Assembly: GCF_947179515.1 (NCBI RefSeq)
Contig: NC_067490.1
Coordinates: 29,322,327-29,386,326, forward strand
Reading direction: 5' to 3'
Origin: Apodemus sylvaticus
Taxonomy: Eukaryota > Chordata > Mammalia > Rodentia > Muridae
Length of the DNA stretch: 64,000 bases
Shown one piece after another: positions 46,143 through 57,834 of the stretch. The notes beneath the pieces are model-generated. The model had not been told where the DNA came from. It searched no databases and saw nothing but the letters and a program-made list of their open reading frames with translations. The first letter of the stretch is position 1. Every line of letters starts with the position of its first letter. The position numbers and the translations under genes are program-made.

Positions 46143-47129
46143 GTAACTTATTCTTTTTAGATACCAAACTTTAAAAAGCATGTACTTTCTTTTCTGGTTG
46201 GACTAAGACCAACAGAGGAAGCCTGTGATTAGGATCCTATAGTTGAAGAGTTCTCAGACTTTTGGGCTCCTTACCCAACATGAGAAAGTTGTCTCACTTA
46301 GAAACTTAAAACAACCATATTTGCAGCAGAAAACTAGGAAGAGGTGGGAGGAGCGGGTAGCTAAGTAAAGTACAGTTCAAAGAAACAGTCAAGAGAGTTC
46401 TCAGAAGGACACTAAGAAGAAGACAACTGAGGAAGGATCTTGAGGTCTTTGTTGTGCTCCCTCTGCTTCAGCAGATGAGGAAGTCCACTGCCAGCATGCC
46501 ATCAGATACAGTACACGGAAAACCAGCCCCAAGCGCCATATGCAAAAGGCAATACATCAATGGTCTATACATATTTCTGCTATGAAATAAGCTTTTATGA
46601 AATGACATATCACACTTCATTCTCTTTTCCCCTTCCCCACTATCCTCTCACAGTCATAAAAATTAAATCCAACAATAGGTAGGCTGAGTTAACCTGAGTC
46701 AGACCCAGTAACAGCAGAATCAAGCCTTGTCACCAGACCTTTTCTTTGCTCTTATATACAATTTAGCAGGAGACAGGAGAGTGACTCAAGGGTCATAAGA
46801 ACTCTGTTCAGCATACTTCCTCCCGCCCATTCTGGTGTAAATCCTTGAGGACACTGCTTCTTCCTTCTATTCACAGAACCTGGCCCTCTGCTGCCAAGGC
46901 AGTGGTGACAGCTAGCACACAGTTCCCCCAGTTCCCACCTCAACCATAAACCTGTTAGAATGGTGTGCAATAGAGAATCTAGCAAACAGCTGGGGAACGA
47001 ATACTATGGAGCTCAGACAGATTACTATTGTTTTAGTTATTTTTTAACTGAGCTGCAAACACATACAGGTACCATGTGGGTTACATTTGTGTGCACACTT
47101 AACATTAATTACTTAAAGACTGCAAAAAG

Positions 47130-47302
47130 AAGCTGAGCATGGAAGCTCACACCTGTAATCCCACCACTCAGGAGGCACAAAGAGCCAGAGGATCATTGTA
47201 GGTTCAAGGCCAGCTTCATCTCCATAGTGAGTTCTAGGTAAGACATGGCTAAATAGCAAGTGCAAGAACTGGTCTCAACAAACAAACAAACAAACAAACA
47301 AA
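47130..47302 (+). repeat. B1-like SINE with (CAAA)n tail
   Basis: agctgagcatggaagctcac, atcccaccactcaggaggca, then CAAACAAA repeats. Confidence 0.6.
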
Positions 47303-47476
47303 TCCTTGAGATTAAGTTCAAGCCTTTTATAGAGAACAGCTATTAGAGATTTTAGTTCAAAACAGCAAATGCACTTAAATGGTCTGGTGCCTACATGGTC
47401 CTTTTACTTGAACCTTGAATCAAGCATTAGTAAAAACAATCTCTTTCACAATTCAAATATAAGAAAGCAAGAATTT

Positions 47477-47636
47477 GCCAGGCAGTGGTGGTGCATGCCT
47501 TTAATCCCAGCACTTGGGAGGCAGAGGCAGGCGGATTTCTGAGTTCGAGGCCAGCCTGGTCTACAGAGTGAGTTCCAGGACAGCCAGGGCTACACAGAGA
47601 AACCCTGTCTTGAAAAAACAAAACAACAAAAAACAA
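47477..47636 (+). repeat. Young B1 SINE with perfect 16-bp target duplications
   Basis: gccaggcagtggtggtgcat to gaaaccctgtcttgaaaaaa. aagaaagcaagaattt flanks it at 47461-47476 and 47637-47652. Confidence 0.97.
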
Positions 47637-47707
47637 AAGAAAGCAAGAATTTAATAAAACTAACTTGGCACAATGTCAAATGACTACTATAGGAAAACAG
47701 ACACAGA

Positions 47708-48112
47708 TGTATTAATTAGGGATTCTACTGCTGTGATAAAACACCAAGACCAAAAGCAACTTGGGGAGGAGGGGCTTTATTCCTGCTTAGAACTCTCAGG
47801 TCATACTTTATCACTGAGGGAAATTTGGGCAGGAATCTAAAGGCAGGACCCAGAAGCAGGAGCTGAGACAGAGGCCATGGAGGGATGCTGCTTGCTGGCT
47901 TACTCCTCAGGTCTTGCTCAATTCGCTTTCTTATACATCCAGGACTGCCTGCCTAGGGTAGCACCATGAGCTGGGACCTCCCATATCAATCATGAATCAA
48001 GAAAATGCCCTCCCTCACCCCTACCTATAGACAACCTGATGGAGGTATTTTCTCAACTGAGGTCCTCTAGAATAGTTTAGCTTGTATCAGGGTGACAATA
48101 AAACCAACCAGG
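47708..48112 (-). mobile_element. MaLR-like solo LTR
   Basis: TGTATTAATTAGGGATTC start, ccaaaagcaacttggggagg, gaggccatggagggatgctg, and gtgacaataaaaccaacca at the right. Non-coding. Confidence 0.65.
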
Positions 48113-48275
48113 ATAGAAGACACACTTTCAAAGAAGTGAGGGCCCTGCAACAATCCGAATGATGAACTGCTGAGAATGGTTCAAATAAACTAGTAAAATG
48201 ACCTGGGCGGAATGGAGGTGAAGAGGCTTTCCCATCAACAATAACAGGTATCTAAGCTGGCTGCCCCACATGTCA

Positions 48276-48345
48276 GTGACTTATGGCTGCAGCTGCAGCT
48301 CAGTAGCAAAGAAGGCTCTGGATTTGGTCCCCAGCACTACAAAAG
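48276..48345 (+). repeat. ID-like SINE fragment
   Basis: gcagctcagtagcaaagaag and gatttggtccccagcactac. Confidence 0.55.
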
Positions 48346-48349
48346 GCAA

Positions 48350-48512
48350 GTAGACAAGCTGAGTGTGGTGGTGCATAACTGTAATCCCAGCACTAACAAG
48401 GGCAGATGAGACAGGATGAAGAGGAATCTGAGGCAAACCTAAAGAATGAGTTCAAGGCCAATCAGGGCTACATAGTAAGATCTTGTAACAAACAAACAAT
48501 AACAAAACCCCC
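48350..48512 (+). repeat. B1 SINE, diverged
   Basis: gctgagtgtggtggtgcata and gttcaaggccaatcagggct, with a CAAA tail. Confidence 0.75.
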
Positions 48513-48723
48513 CAAATTAAGAAATGAAACTGCAAAACAAACACAGCAAAAAACCTAAACAAACACTACACAATTTTACCCCATTAAAGGCAGTAGTCCT
48601 TCTACGGATGGCCAATACTAATCTAGTATATTAGAGCAAATGACCACATGATTTATTCAGAGACAACCTATCTATAAATGTTCTCTGAAATATAGGAAAT
48701 CATTCTGTTAAATAAAACAATCC

Positions 48724-48930
48724 AGAGCCAGGTGGTGATGCACGCCTGTAATCCCAGCACCCTGGGAGGCAGAGGCAGGCGGATTTTTTAGTTCGAAGCC
48801 AGCCTGGTCTACAGAGTGAGTTCCAGAACAACCAGGGCTACACAGAGAAACCCTGTCTCCAAAAAAAAAAAAAAAAAAACAAAAACAAAAACAAAAAAAC
48901 AAACCAAATCCAAAAAAAAAAAATGAAAAC
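48724..48930 (+). repeat. B1 SINE with long A-rich tail
   Basis: gagccaggtggtgatgcacg to cagagaaaccctgtctccaa, then an A-rich tail with AAAAC units. Confidence 0.93.
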
Positions 48931-49005
48931 AAAATACAACCCAAAAACAAAACCAGAAAGATATGTACCACATTTTTCTCTCATATATAGGGGAGAGCCC
49001 AGATT

Positions 49006-49006
49006 T

Positions 49007-49042
<36 letters not shown>

Positions 49043-49063
49043 ACGCACGCACACACACACACA
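49006..49063 (+). repeat. (CA)n microsatellite with CG interruptions
   Basis: Alternating CA with CGCACGCACACG in the middle. Confidence 0.95.
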
Positions 49064-49108
49064 AATGCCACAATAAAACCATTTCTTCATATTTTAATTT
49101 AAACCTAA

Positions 49109-49161
49109 AAAAAAAAAAAAAACCTTTTTTTAACCTAGTTTTTTTTTTTTTTTTTTTTTTT
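49109..49161. repeat. A run followed by T run
   Basis: An A15-17 stretch near 49110 and a T22 stretch at 49140-49161, separated by about 15 bases. Confidence 0.85.
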
Positions 49162-49279
49162 CTGGCAAATGCCTATGAGCAGCAAGGAGAAAATACTTTG
49201 CTTCATTTTAATCACCCACAGGCAAAACATAAGACTTCAGCTTTCACTTTTTTATTCACCCATAATTTTTTTTTTCTTT

Positions 49280-49463
49280 TTCTTTAAGACTTACTTATTT
49301 ATGCATGAGTACTCTATCTGCATGTACATCTGCATGCCAGAAGAGGGCATCAGATCCCAGTATAAACGGTTGTGAGCCACCATGTGGTTGCTGGATATTG
49401 AACTCAGGACCTCTGGAAGAGTGGCCAGAGCTCCTAATAACCACAGAGCCATCTCTCCAGCCT
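49280..49463 (-). repeat. B2 SINE
   Basis: gacttacttatttatgcatg, ccatgtggttgctggatatt, then gagccatctctccagcc. Confidence 0.9.
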
Positions 49464-50159
49464 CTCAAAAAAGAGTTAAAAATTTTAACTTTAAGATACA
49501 ATCAAGTATACTCAGAAATTCTAGATAACCAATCTTGTTAACAAAAAATCCTTTATCACATGTTCTTTCACGTGTTTACTTTAACAAAACATCCTCTGCC
49601 TGCGTCTACTTTAGTAAAATATTCCTTCACGGGTCTGCCTCAGTCTTTCCCCTGTTGTCACTTCAGGAAAACACTCCTTTCACATGTTTGCCCTAAAAAA
49701 AGACCATCTAACACAGCTGAATTTCCAAAGAACCCTTCCTTAAGTTTCCACTTTACCCAACTTCATTAGATGTCAAAAGATGCATTTAAAATCTTGGTGG
49801 GGTTAACAATAGAGCTGACAAAATAATTTTTTGATCATTATAAACATTGGTGGAGATGTGGTAAACATCAGAAACTTTATACACTACTGATGTGAATCTA
49901 TCTGGAAAAATGACTCAGTCTGTTCTGAAAAAAATAGACAAGTACCCAAACAATTTAGCTGTCCCAAGTGAAACATGCACACAACCACACAGGGCTGTGC
50001 ACATGAATTTCGTTAGCAGCTTTTTTTTTTTTTTAAATAGCCAAAGACTGGAAATAAATACAATGTCAAACTCAACAAATTAGTCTATTCATTTTAAATG
50101 CACAAAAATGATTATGCTGAGTTTAAGAAATCAAAACAAAACAAAAATATGGGATGAGA

Positions 50160-50365
50160 AAGATGGTTGGATGGTTAAGAACACTTGCTGCTCTTTCAGA
50201 CAACCTGGGTCAGTTCCCAGTGCCCACATGCCCACGACAGCTGTCTGTAACACTTCAGTGCACCAGAGCCAATATCTGTTTTTGGCCTCCCAGGGCACCA
50301 GACACATATGTAGTGCATATACATGCAGGCAAAACACTCATACACACAAATACATTTTAAAAAGC
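50160..50365 (+). repeat. B3 SINE
   Basis: gatggttggatggttaagaa, caacctgggtcagttcccag, then cacacaaatacattttaaaa. Confidence 0.85.
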
Positions 50366-50611
50366 AAAGAATATAAAATTCTAAAGACTGCAAACTAACA
50401 TAGTGACACACTGGATTAAGGTTGTCTGGGTACAAAGGAAAGAAGAGGATGATGGGAAGAACCGTAAAGAGATGTGGGGATGATGAATACACTATATTCA
50501 GTGTAACATGTGCACTGTACATATATTTATCAATATTGATCAAACTGGACAAGAAACTTAAGCACCTTACTGAGATTCAATATAATGCCTTAAAAAAAAA
50601 AAATGTAGTGT

Positions 50612-50750
50612 AGGGCTGGAGAGATGGCTCAGTGGGTAAGAGCACTGACTGCTCTTCCGAAGGTCCTGAGATCAAATCCTAGCAACCACATGGTGGCTCA
50701 CAACCATCCATAATGGGATCTGATGCCCTCTTCTGTTCTATCTTCTACTG
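50612..50750 (+). repeat. B2 SINE, 3' truncated
   Basis: agggctggagagatggctca to ggatctgatgccctcttctg, without an A-rich tail. Confidence 0.9.
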
Positions 50751-50814
50751 TGTGTTGTGGGCTGACCTGTATCCCCATAAAACATTATCTGTGCTGTACT
50801 CTGCTACCTTTACA

Positions 50815-50950
50815 TTTCATGGGTGAGTGGAGTTCACTTTTATAACTCCAGCATTTGAGAGGCCAGGACTGCTGTAAGTTAGGGTCCAGTTTAGACTACA
50901 AAATGAGACCTAAGACAGTTTGGGTGACATAATAAGACCTTGCTCCCAAA
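50815..50950 (+). repeat. Old B1-like SINE
   Basis: actccagcatttgagaggcc and gacataataagaccttgctc. Confidence 0.5.
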
Positions 50951-51359
50951 AATTTATAAACAAAATATATCCTTCACATTATTCACTGTACTTCTAGATT
51001 ACAGGAATATGAAAATATGCTTTTGATTTATTTCAGAGTTCTGACATAGTCCTGATTTTATCCATGCACAAAGCCAACTGGTAGGTGGTAGGAATGGGTA
51101 GGACAGAACATAACTATAGGAGAGAGAGGCAGAGCGCTGAGATCATCATAGCACTAGGCCAGAGATCAGCTGAGGATTTCTGTAAAGGGCCAAATAGGAA
51201 ATTTTTGTCTTTGTGGGCCATGTCAATCTGTATCATGATGCAAGTACCAGTTTACCACAAAGGCACCAGAGATGACCCACAGAAAGGAGCACAGATATGT
51301 CCCAGTAAAACTTTAAGTTCAGATACTGCACTGTGAATTTTATGTAATTTTCATATGAA

Positions 51360-51470
51360 GATTTCGTTTATTTGAGACTGGGTTTTACTGTGTAGTCCTG
51401 GCTGTCCTGGAACTTGCTCTATAGACCTCACCGGCCTTGAACTCACAAAGATCCACCTGCTTCTGCCTTC
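51360..51470 (-). repeat. B1 SINE, truncated
   Basis: tttgagactgggttttactg to agatccacctgcttctgcct. Confidence 0.8.
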
Positions 51471-51757
51471 CCCTTCCTTTTAATCATTTGAAAATATAAA
51501 ACCCCTCCAGGTTTGTGGGGCTTCTCCAATTAGGCAGTGGGTGAGGTTTGGCCTGAGGTCATTGTTCACTAAGACATTAGAACATGGGGTAGAATAGGCA
51601 CCAAAGTGTTGCATTTGGATTGGACTCTAGATCTGTTATTTACTCCTCTCTTACACTTGAGGGAAGGCAAATACTTGCATGTGCTTGTCATCTGAGTTTC
51701 CTAAAAGAAAACATAAAAAGACAGTTTGGGTGGAAAATAGTTTAGAGAAAAGAATAG

Positions 51758-51760
<3 letters not shown>

Positions 51761-51822
<62 letters not shown>
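51761..51822 (+). repeat. (AG)31 microsatellite
   Basis: Perfect AG run of 62 bases. Confidence 0.98.
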
Positions 51823-51824
<2 letters not shown>

Positions 51825-51964
51825 GGAAATGCTATTTGGAAATGGAAATTTTTTTTCTGGGAAAAAGGTCAATACTCTGAAACTCTGAATGATTTCTAAA
51901 TTTCCTGAATCTCCATGGCCCTCAAATGCAGTTAGGATCATCACAGGTACAAAGAAACTTTCAG

Positions 51965-52090
51965 GTCAGGAGGCAGAGGCTGGCAGCTCTGTAAGTTCTA
52001 GGCCAGCCTGGTCTATTGAGTAAGTTCTTGGGCAGCCAAGGCTACATTGTGAGGCTCTCTCAAAAACACAACACAACGCAACACAACAAA
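51965..52090 (+). repeat. B1 SINE, 5' truncated
   Basis: caggaggcagaggctggcag to tacattgtgaggctctctca, with ACACAACAC tail. Confidence 0.75.
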
Positions 52091-52379
52091 AAGGAACTTT
52101 CAGATCTTATCTAATACATTGGAACAAATATCAATAAAGCCAAAAGTTATGACACTTTTTACATGTATCTTTTATACACAATTTCAAGTTTTAAGGTAAA
52201 ACTATTTTCATCATATTATAGAATCCTTTAAAACTTTGTACTTTTAATTTTAGACCAGTCTTTTACTTAAAATTCCAAGAAACTGTTTTCTGGCAATGGC
52301 TTTGCTCTCTCTCGTCCTCCACAGACTTTGTGTTGAGAGCGCACACACATGCCGAGAAAGGGAGCATGGAGCATAAAGT

Positions 52380-52570
52380 TAAAAGTGCCGCTGGGCCTGG
52401 AGCGCAGCGAGAGACAGCGTGAGAGATACCTGACATTCCAGGAACTCCAACACCTCTCATAGGAAGATACCCGCCGTTGCTGTGCCAACACGGTCCCTAA
52501 GAAAGAGCCATGTCTCATCCACCCCGAACCTTTACTTGGCACGCAGTAGGCACTCAATCAAAGTGAGGTA
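52380..52570 (+). repeat. Possible MIR element
   Basis: cacgcagtaggcactcaatc near 52540 matches the conserved end of mammalian MIR elements. The left half is too diverged to be sure. Confidence 0.4.
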
Positions 52571-53162
52571 CGTGATGTCCTAACCTCATGACGCTTTACT
52601 GCTCTGCACTATCCCTAAGATGCTGTTTGCCTTGCGGAGAAACCATGAGGACCCCTCCATGGGAAATGACACACACTGTCTGCACTTGTTTTCAATCATA
52701 TTTAGAAGATCTGAGGGACTGAAACTTGGGGCACCTAATTTCAAGTTCATTACTCTCCTGATTCTTAACTAATACTAAAATACAACTAAGGGTAAATCCC
52801 ATCTCTCTACACTCATTTAAACGTCTATAAGAATGCAGAAACTTACCTATTTTTTCTGTTTTAACTGCACTATAAATATGGAAAATGATTCTTCCAGTAT
52901 TAGGAGACAAGAAGAGCAGACACATCAACCACTGTTATCGTCACAGAGGAGCTACATCACCAGAATGGGTAGAAAAAATATTTCTCTTTAATTCATTGGA
53001 ACAAACAGCATTTAACAATTACTTGTTTTTTTTTTTTTCCCATTTAAATCCTAGGGGATAAAAATCTAGTTGTTTTAAAGATCACTGTAACTATATAAAT
53101 AAACTACCTCTTATATTACATAAATTATTTTATTCATGGGTATTTTAGGTCTGAAAAAAAGT

Positions 53163-53398
53163 ACCAAAACAGTACTTTTAATTCTGTAAAAATTCTGTAA
53201 AAGTTTAAAATATTTTACAGATCTTAAATTTTTAAAATAGGAAATTCTAAGAAAACCCAATCTGGAATCTGGTGATGCAGTACTAAAGAGTACTTTTAAT
53301 TCTGTAAACTTCTGTAAAAGTTTAAAATATTTTACAGATCTTAAATTTTTAAAATAGGACATTCTAAGAAAACCCAATTTGGAATTAAAACTTCCGAT
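53163..53398 (+). repeat. 118-bp tandem duplication
   Basis: agtacttttaattctgtaaa begins at 53171 and again at 53289. Both copies continue through tttacagatcttaaattttt and attctaagaaaacccaat with few differences. Confidence 0.95.
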
Positions 53399-54595
53399 GG
53401 TTAGTTTGTTTGCTAACTTCCCGCTTGGCATCTGAGTGCTGACCTGGCTCGCAGGCCGGGAGTCCTTGCCCAGCACACGTAAGGGCCTGGGTTGGACTGC
53501 TACTCTCAAAGGGAGGGCTTACAAGTAAAATGTGTAACACTTCAAACTCTGAAGCCTTTAAATTCTGTTGAACCCAGTGAATTCCAAGTTAATACAGTAA
53601 AAGTTGCTAAGTCACTTTACACTGTAAGAAGTAACGCATGAACCCAGCATCGACAATAGTTCTTCTGTTATCAGAATCATCAAAAATTGGAGAAAGTCAA
53701 TAATTTTCAAATAAGCATCTCTCTCTGAAAGTGATAGAGCTGACCATAATGAAACACAAGTTTTAAAAGCTTGTCAATGTCTTCCCTGTCAATAGAGAAC
53801 ATATACAAGGTATAGATAGATGTCACTCGGCCATCAGAATATTCAGATACTCTAATTCCTGAATAAATTAAAGCTAGATACAACAAATTATTTATTCCAA
53901 ATGCTTCTTTTTACTGCAGCTTTCTGGCAGCAAAACAGGAACACTTCCTATCTGCCCCTAACACCCCCCCCCCCAGAAAAAGAAAAGAAAAAAGAAAATC
54001 CACATCCTCTCTCACAGTAACACAGGGCTTAATTAATGCTGTAGGGACTTTCAGAAGATCAAATCTAAAAGAACTTCTTGGCAGTTACAGCAAAAAACTA
54101 ATATTATGCTGGTTTTGGATAAATTAAATTTGAACTCCAAAACAACTCATCTTTTGCTAACTTGTTCTCCAGATTTTGGATGTCCGTCTCCGCTCAATTA
54201 CATTCAGTAGTTCCCCATTTCCTTGCTGCATCACTTCAACAACAAAGAATCCCAGGAACCCCACCCAGCCCCCACACCAAATACTACAAACTACTTGACA
54301 CATACTCAAAGTCAAATTTTTCCCAGAAATCTGCTCTGATATATTCAGCCTCCAGCCCACAGGAGAAATCAATTCCTTCCAGTTGAAAAGCTGGACTGCA
54401 GCTGCATCTAGAGATGCACCAGGAGCCCAGGTGTGGAGATGCGCAAGTGGAGTGGGAAAGGGCTCCAGTGCCATAAAGAGGCTCAGACCCAGAGACCAGG
54501 GAGCCACTAGGCTGTGACTTCCCGGGGCTACAAGCTGCTACAACCGCTACACTACAACCGGAGGAGCCTTGACCCCTGGCTAACCCTGCACTCAC

Positions 54596-54702
54596 CTCAG
54601 CTCTTCCTCTGCGAGCCCATTAACTCTCAGACTATCAGGACGCTCTCGCCTTCTCCGGTAGAGGCCCGACTGTGAAAGCTCCTTAAGCTGTAGTGTGGTC
54701 AT
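54596..54702 (-). CDS. Lims1: Lims1 alternative first coding exon (far), 35 codons plus 2 nt
   Basis: The reading starts MTTLQLKELS, carries an arginine cluster (YRRRRERPDS, residues 15-24) and ends LAEEEL. The last codon is split AG/C, followed by the donor gtgag. Joined to the acceptor at 29330 it reads S-N-M-A-N-A-L and continues in the PINCH1 frame, giving a predicted 362-residue protein. The ATG has an A at -3. From memory, human LIMS1 has an isoform with a very similar N-terminus, which supports a real exon. The piece is basic and serine-containing with no LIM residues, so it adds a charged tail ahead of LIM1. Its 5' border is not known: it could be a true first exon or have an acceptor further upstream. 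Confidence 0.85.
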
Positions 54703-55010
54703 AGTTTTCTCTGCACAGCAATTAAGGATCCTTGGGCTAGGCGAGTGTTGCCAGCTCAGAAAGGCAGAGTCCTCTGCGGAAGGACCTCAGCACACCTGAC
54801 TCTGGGTTAGAAAGCTCCAGGCAAAGCAGGCCTGGCCAGTCGGCTGAAACACAGCTTCCTGTTTCTTGTTGGTACACACCCTCCCCAGCAAGACCTGACT
54901 TGCCTTATCTCTGGGCCCTGTACCTAGGGGAGGGGGAGTCAGTGACCGACACTGGCCCACGTGGTCACCAATAAGCAAATTTCTTATGAACAATTCCTTT
55001 ATAAAATCTC
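54703..55010 (-). promoter_or_regulatory. Possible promoter of the far alternative first exon
   Basis: Upstream of the ATG at 54702 I see an E-box CACGTG (54958-54963), a CCAAT motif (54968-54972), an AGATAAG GATA-type site near 54903-54910, an ETS-like CAGGAAG near 54850-54860, a C-rich box and TTTATAAA (54998-55005). There is no CpG island. The motifs are short, so this is suggestive only. Confidence 0.3.
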
Positions 55011-55034
55011 TCCAAGAGTCTTCTGAATTAAAGT

Positions 55035-55048
55035 TGGGGGGGGGGGGA
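55035..55048 (+). repeat. Poly-G run
   Basis: About 13 G in a row in ttgggggg...agc. Confidence 0.9.
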
Positions 55049-55744
55049 GCTCTAGCAAAGTACTGCTTAAAGGAGGGTCCTGCCCTGTTTTATATGCCAG
55101 GAAATCCATTAACATTTCACAGACAACTGTCAGTATAAAGAAGTGCCTGGTCATCAGGAGCTCTTTGGGACATTTTCCCTGGGTGTGGGGGGAGGAGGGA
55201 AGGGGAGGCAGAATTCCAAAGGAAACAGTCCAATTCCTTCCTCTCTCAGCATTCTGAATCCTCCTTAGAAGAGAAGATGGTGTCTAGGCCACCCCCTCCC
55301 CAGTAAATGTTACTAAAAAAATCATAAATGGGAGGAAGAGTGTTCTCCTGCTAAATTCTGTTACGTGACGTCCTGATTCCATGTCTACTCTTTCTGAATA
55401 ACCCCGACTTACACAGCCACCTCTGCTGGGTAACATTTATCTCAGGTTGTCAGCCTATAAATGCCAATATTTATCTATGTATTTGATCTTGGAAAGCAAG
55501 GTGAAGGGGTTGCAGAGCACAGAGGACATGGGAAATGCTGTGTCACCTGCTCCAATAATGTCAACAGTATATCAGGCAGGGCACCGCCCACCACACCAAT
55601 CAAGTCCCTCTCAGGACAGACACTACAACACACATGCAGGTAGTCTGATGGCTAGTTCTTAGATAAAAAGCTTGATTCATGGTTCTAGTAAATTTCTCTT
55701 TGAACAGTTTTGTACTGTTCTTTTTAGACTGCTCTCAACAAGAA

Positions 55745-55835
55745 TACAGAAAAGGGACTGGAGAGTAGAGTTCATTGAAGAGTGTACGGTTAGCATGTAC
55801 AAGGCCCTGGGTTCAATACCAAGTACTAAGAAACA
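55745..55835 (+). repeat. ID-like SINE
   Basis: ggttagcatgtacaaggccc and ctgggttcaataccaagtac. Confidence 0.6.
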
Positions 55836-56512
55836 AGATGTGTTTCTATAGCATAATGTAAGCCAGTAGCATTACTTTTAAAAAAGGTGGGTGTTTGGCT
55901 TTGTTTTAAACTGATGCAACACTGCCAACAAGGAAACAGAGCTTGGTGAAAGCTACTGACACAGGAAACAGAACTGTGTGGGATGGATCTTGTATGAAGA
56001 GTCTGTGGTTAAAAGGATGTGAAGACAGTAACAAAAAGACCAGTTCCAAGCTTCGTAGCAAACAAGCTATGACAACTTTCACCCTCTGACTTTTCAAATG
56101 GCTGGGCTGACAAGTAGGAATTTTAGTAAGTCAATGTTTATTCTGCAGTGAAACTGCTACAAAGAATAAAATTAAAATTCTGAGCCTTTGCTGAAGGCTC
56201 TTGTCTCCATGAAGACAGATGGACAGACGGAGGGAGGGAGAGAGGGAGAGAAGGGGAGGGGGAGCTTTATCTTTCTCCTCGACCTGTGCAGGAGCATATT
56301 GAGGCCCGATACACTGTAAAGGGAGCTAGATAAGAACACAGGCACCAACAGGGAGTCCACAGCTTTGAAAGAAAAATTCAAACTTCAGAAAAATACTCTA
56401 CTGACTAGCATTCAGCCTCCAGCTAGAACTAGTGGGAACATATCACTAACCCCAGTGAACAGTAGAGTGTATAATACAGTAAAACACAGAAGATCTTGGA
56501 TCTTTAAAAAAA

Positions 56513-56665
56513 ATTGTTGTTTTGTTTCTGGAGACAGGTTCTTATACTATGTTGGCTTGGAACTTGCTATATAGACCAGGCTGGTTTCAAACTCAAGAGA
56601 CCTGCCTGTCTCTGCCTCCCAAGTACAAGAACTAAAGGTGTACACCACCATGCCCAGCCCCCCTT
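56513..56665 (-). repeat. B1 SINE
   Basis: gtttctggagacaggttctt to gtgtacaccaccatgcccag. Confidence 0.85.
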
Positions 56666-56667
56666 TT

Positions 56668-56815
56668 ATTTTTTGAGACAGGGTCTTATGTATCTCAGGC
56701 TGGCCCTGAACTCATTAGGTAGCCAAAGATGTCTTTGGATGCCTTGCCCCTGCCCCCAGCGTCACCTGCAGGTGCTGGGATTACAGGTGTGCATGCACCA
56801 CCTACTACTGGTTGT
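56668..56815 (-). repeat. Second, diverged B1 SINE in tandem
   Basis: tttttgagacagggtcttat to gtgctgggattacaggtgtg. Confidence 0.75.
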
Positions 56816-57667
56816 CTGGTTTATACAGTGCTGGGTGTTCTTCTAAGTTAATCAAGCATTTTACCAGCCCCAGCCCTCAGACCTGAGTTGCACAGCCTCA
56901 GACCCTCGTTCTTTTTTTCCCTTCAAATACAGTTTCCCATTAAAAAATAGTTACCAACTGCACCAAAGTGTTCTGTTCAGACATAATTCAAAGGTTTTCA
57001 GTTTCAAATAATCATCTTTGCATAATTTACAGTACAGAGAGGCCTAGACAGGTGCTTTTTGCCACATGACTCTAAACACAAACCTTTCCATTTCTTCATT
57101 CCCAAGATTTTGACTGCCATCCATTTCAGCCTTGCATTCTGTGCAGGGTTCTTTACCTTTCCTGAACACTTGCAGTAGCGACCACTTCCTAACACTCCTA
57201 GCTCGCTCTCTCCACTCCTTCTGCTTAGAGAGAGCAATGGTCCCCGCCAGTGCTCCAGCCAGAGGTCCACCTGCCTCTACTCTTGCGCAGCTGTTTGTAG
57301 CATGAGCCTCATTACAACTTTCCATACCATTCTGTCCTTTCTAGCTTCCTACTAGATTCTTGTTGGATCGGGCATGAAATAGGCAGCCTGCTCTAAAGTA
57401 ACACCACCCACTGCCATCCATGTTGACAGTTTCTTGTGTAGCTTTAAGCTCCTGACTGGAATGATTAAATACAAAGTTCTACTGAGTGCTGTGCAAGGTC
57501 GTTCGTCTCTCAGGGTGACTGCTACTCAATAGCTTTTCATTTTCTGGGAGCCAGGGACCTTTTGTGAATCTGATAAAAATTTCTCTCAGAAAATATATGT
57601 GAGTACTACATTTTATAACAGTGTTACAAACTGATAGATCCCTTCAAAACCCTACAGATAATTCTTT

Positions 57668-57834
57668 TTTTTTTTTTTTTTTTTTTTTTTGGTTTTTTGA
57701 GACAGGGTTTCTCTGTGTAGCCCTGGCTGTCCTGGAACTTACTCTGTAGACCAGGCTGGCCTCGAACTCAGAAATCCACCTGCCTCAGCTTCCCAAGTAC
57801 TGGGATTACAGGCGTGCGCCACCACACCCGGCCA
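57668..57834 (-). repeat. Young B1 SINE with target duplications
   Basis: T-rich head, reverse body to gcgccaccacacccggc. agataattcttt lies at both borders (57656-57667 and about 57834-57845). Confidence 0.95.

Larger units (their letters stand above)
33487..54595 (-). other. Lims1: Large intron between the two alternative first exons
   Basis: 21 kb with L1, LTR, SINE and tandem repeats listed separately. Nothing recognised at 33500-34730, 37750-38600, 38665-39105, 43130-45170, 46145-47020, 48515-48720, 49470-50160, 52575-53160 or 53400-54595. Confidence 0.6.
4430..54702 (-). other. Lims1: Lims1 gene (PINCH1 LIM-only adaptor), visible extent
   Basis: The gene encodes PINCH1, a LIM-only scaffold. 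From the literature on the family, LIM1 binds the ankyrin repeats of integrin-linked kinase, LIM4 binds Nck2 and LIM5 binds RSU1, in a complex at focal adhesions that also contains parvin. In the sequence, nine minus-strand exons with GT/AG borders join into 325 codons plus stop (978 nt). Zinc ligands by residue: LIM1 C10 C13 H32 C35 C38 C41 C59 D62; LIM2 C71 C74 H91 C94 C97 C100 C118 C121; LIM3 C135 C138 H155 H158 C161 C164 C181 C184; LIM4 C193 C196 H213 H216 C219 C222 C240 H243; LIM5 C252 C255 C272 C275 C278 C281 C300 C303. No frameshift or stop was found. Two alternative first exons and one alternative last exon are listed separately. The 5' end of the standard transcript is not in the window. 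Confidence 0.97.

Noticed and set aside
50612..50680. tRNA-like promoter boxes in B2, B3 and ID-like elements
   Set aside because: They are the tRNA-derived heads of SINEs, with no intact cloverleaf expected; not tRNA genes.
54540..54600. CpG-island housekeeping promoter of Lims1
   Set aside because: CpGs are few here; the standard first exon was not found in the window and is probably beyond 64000.
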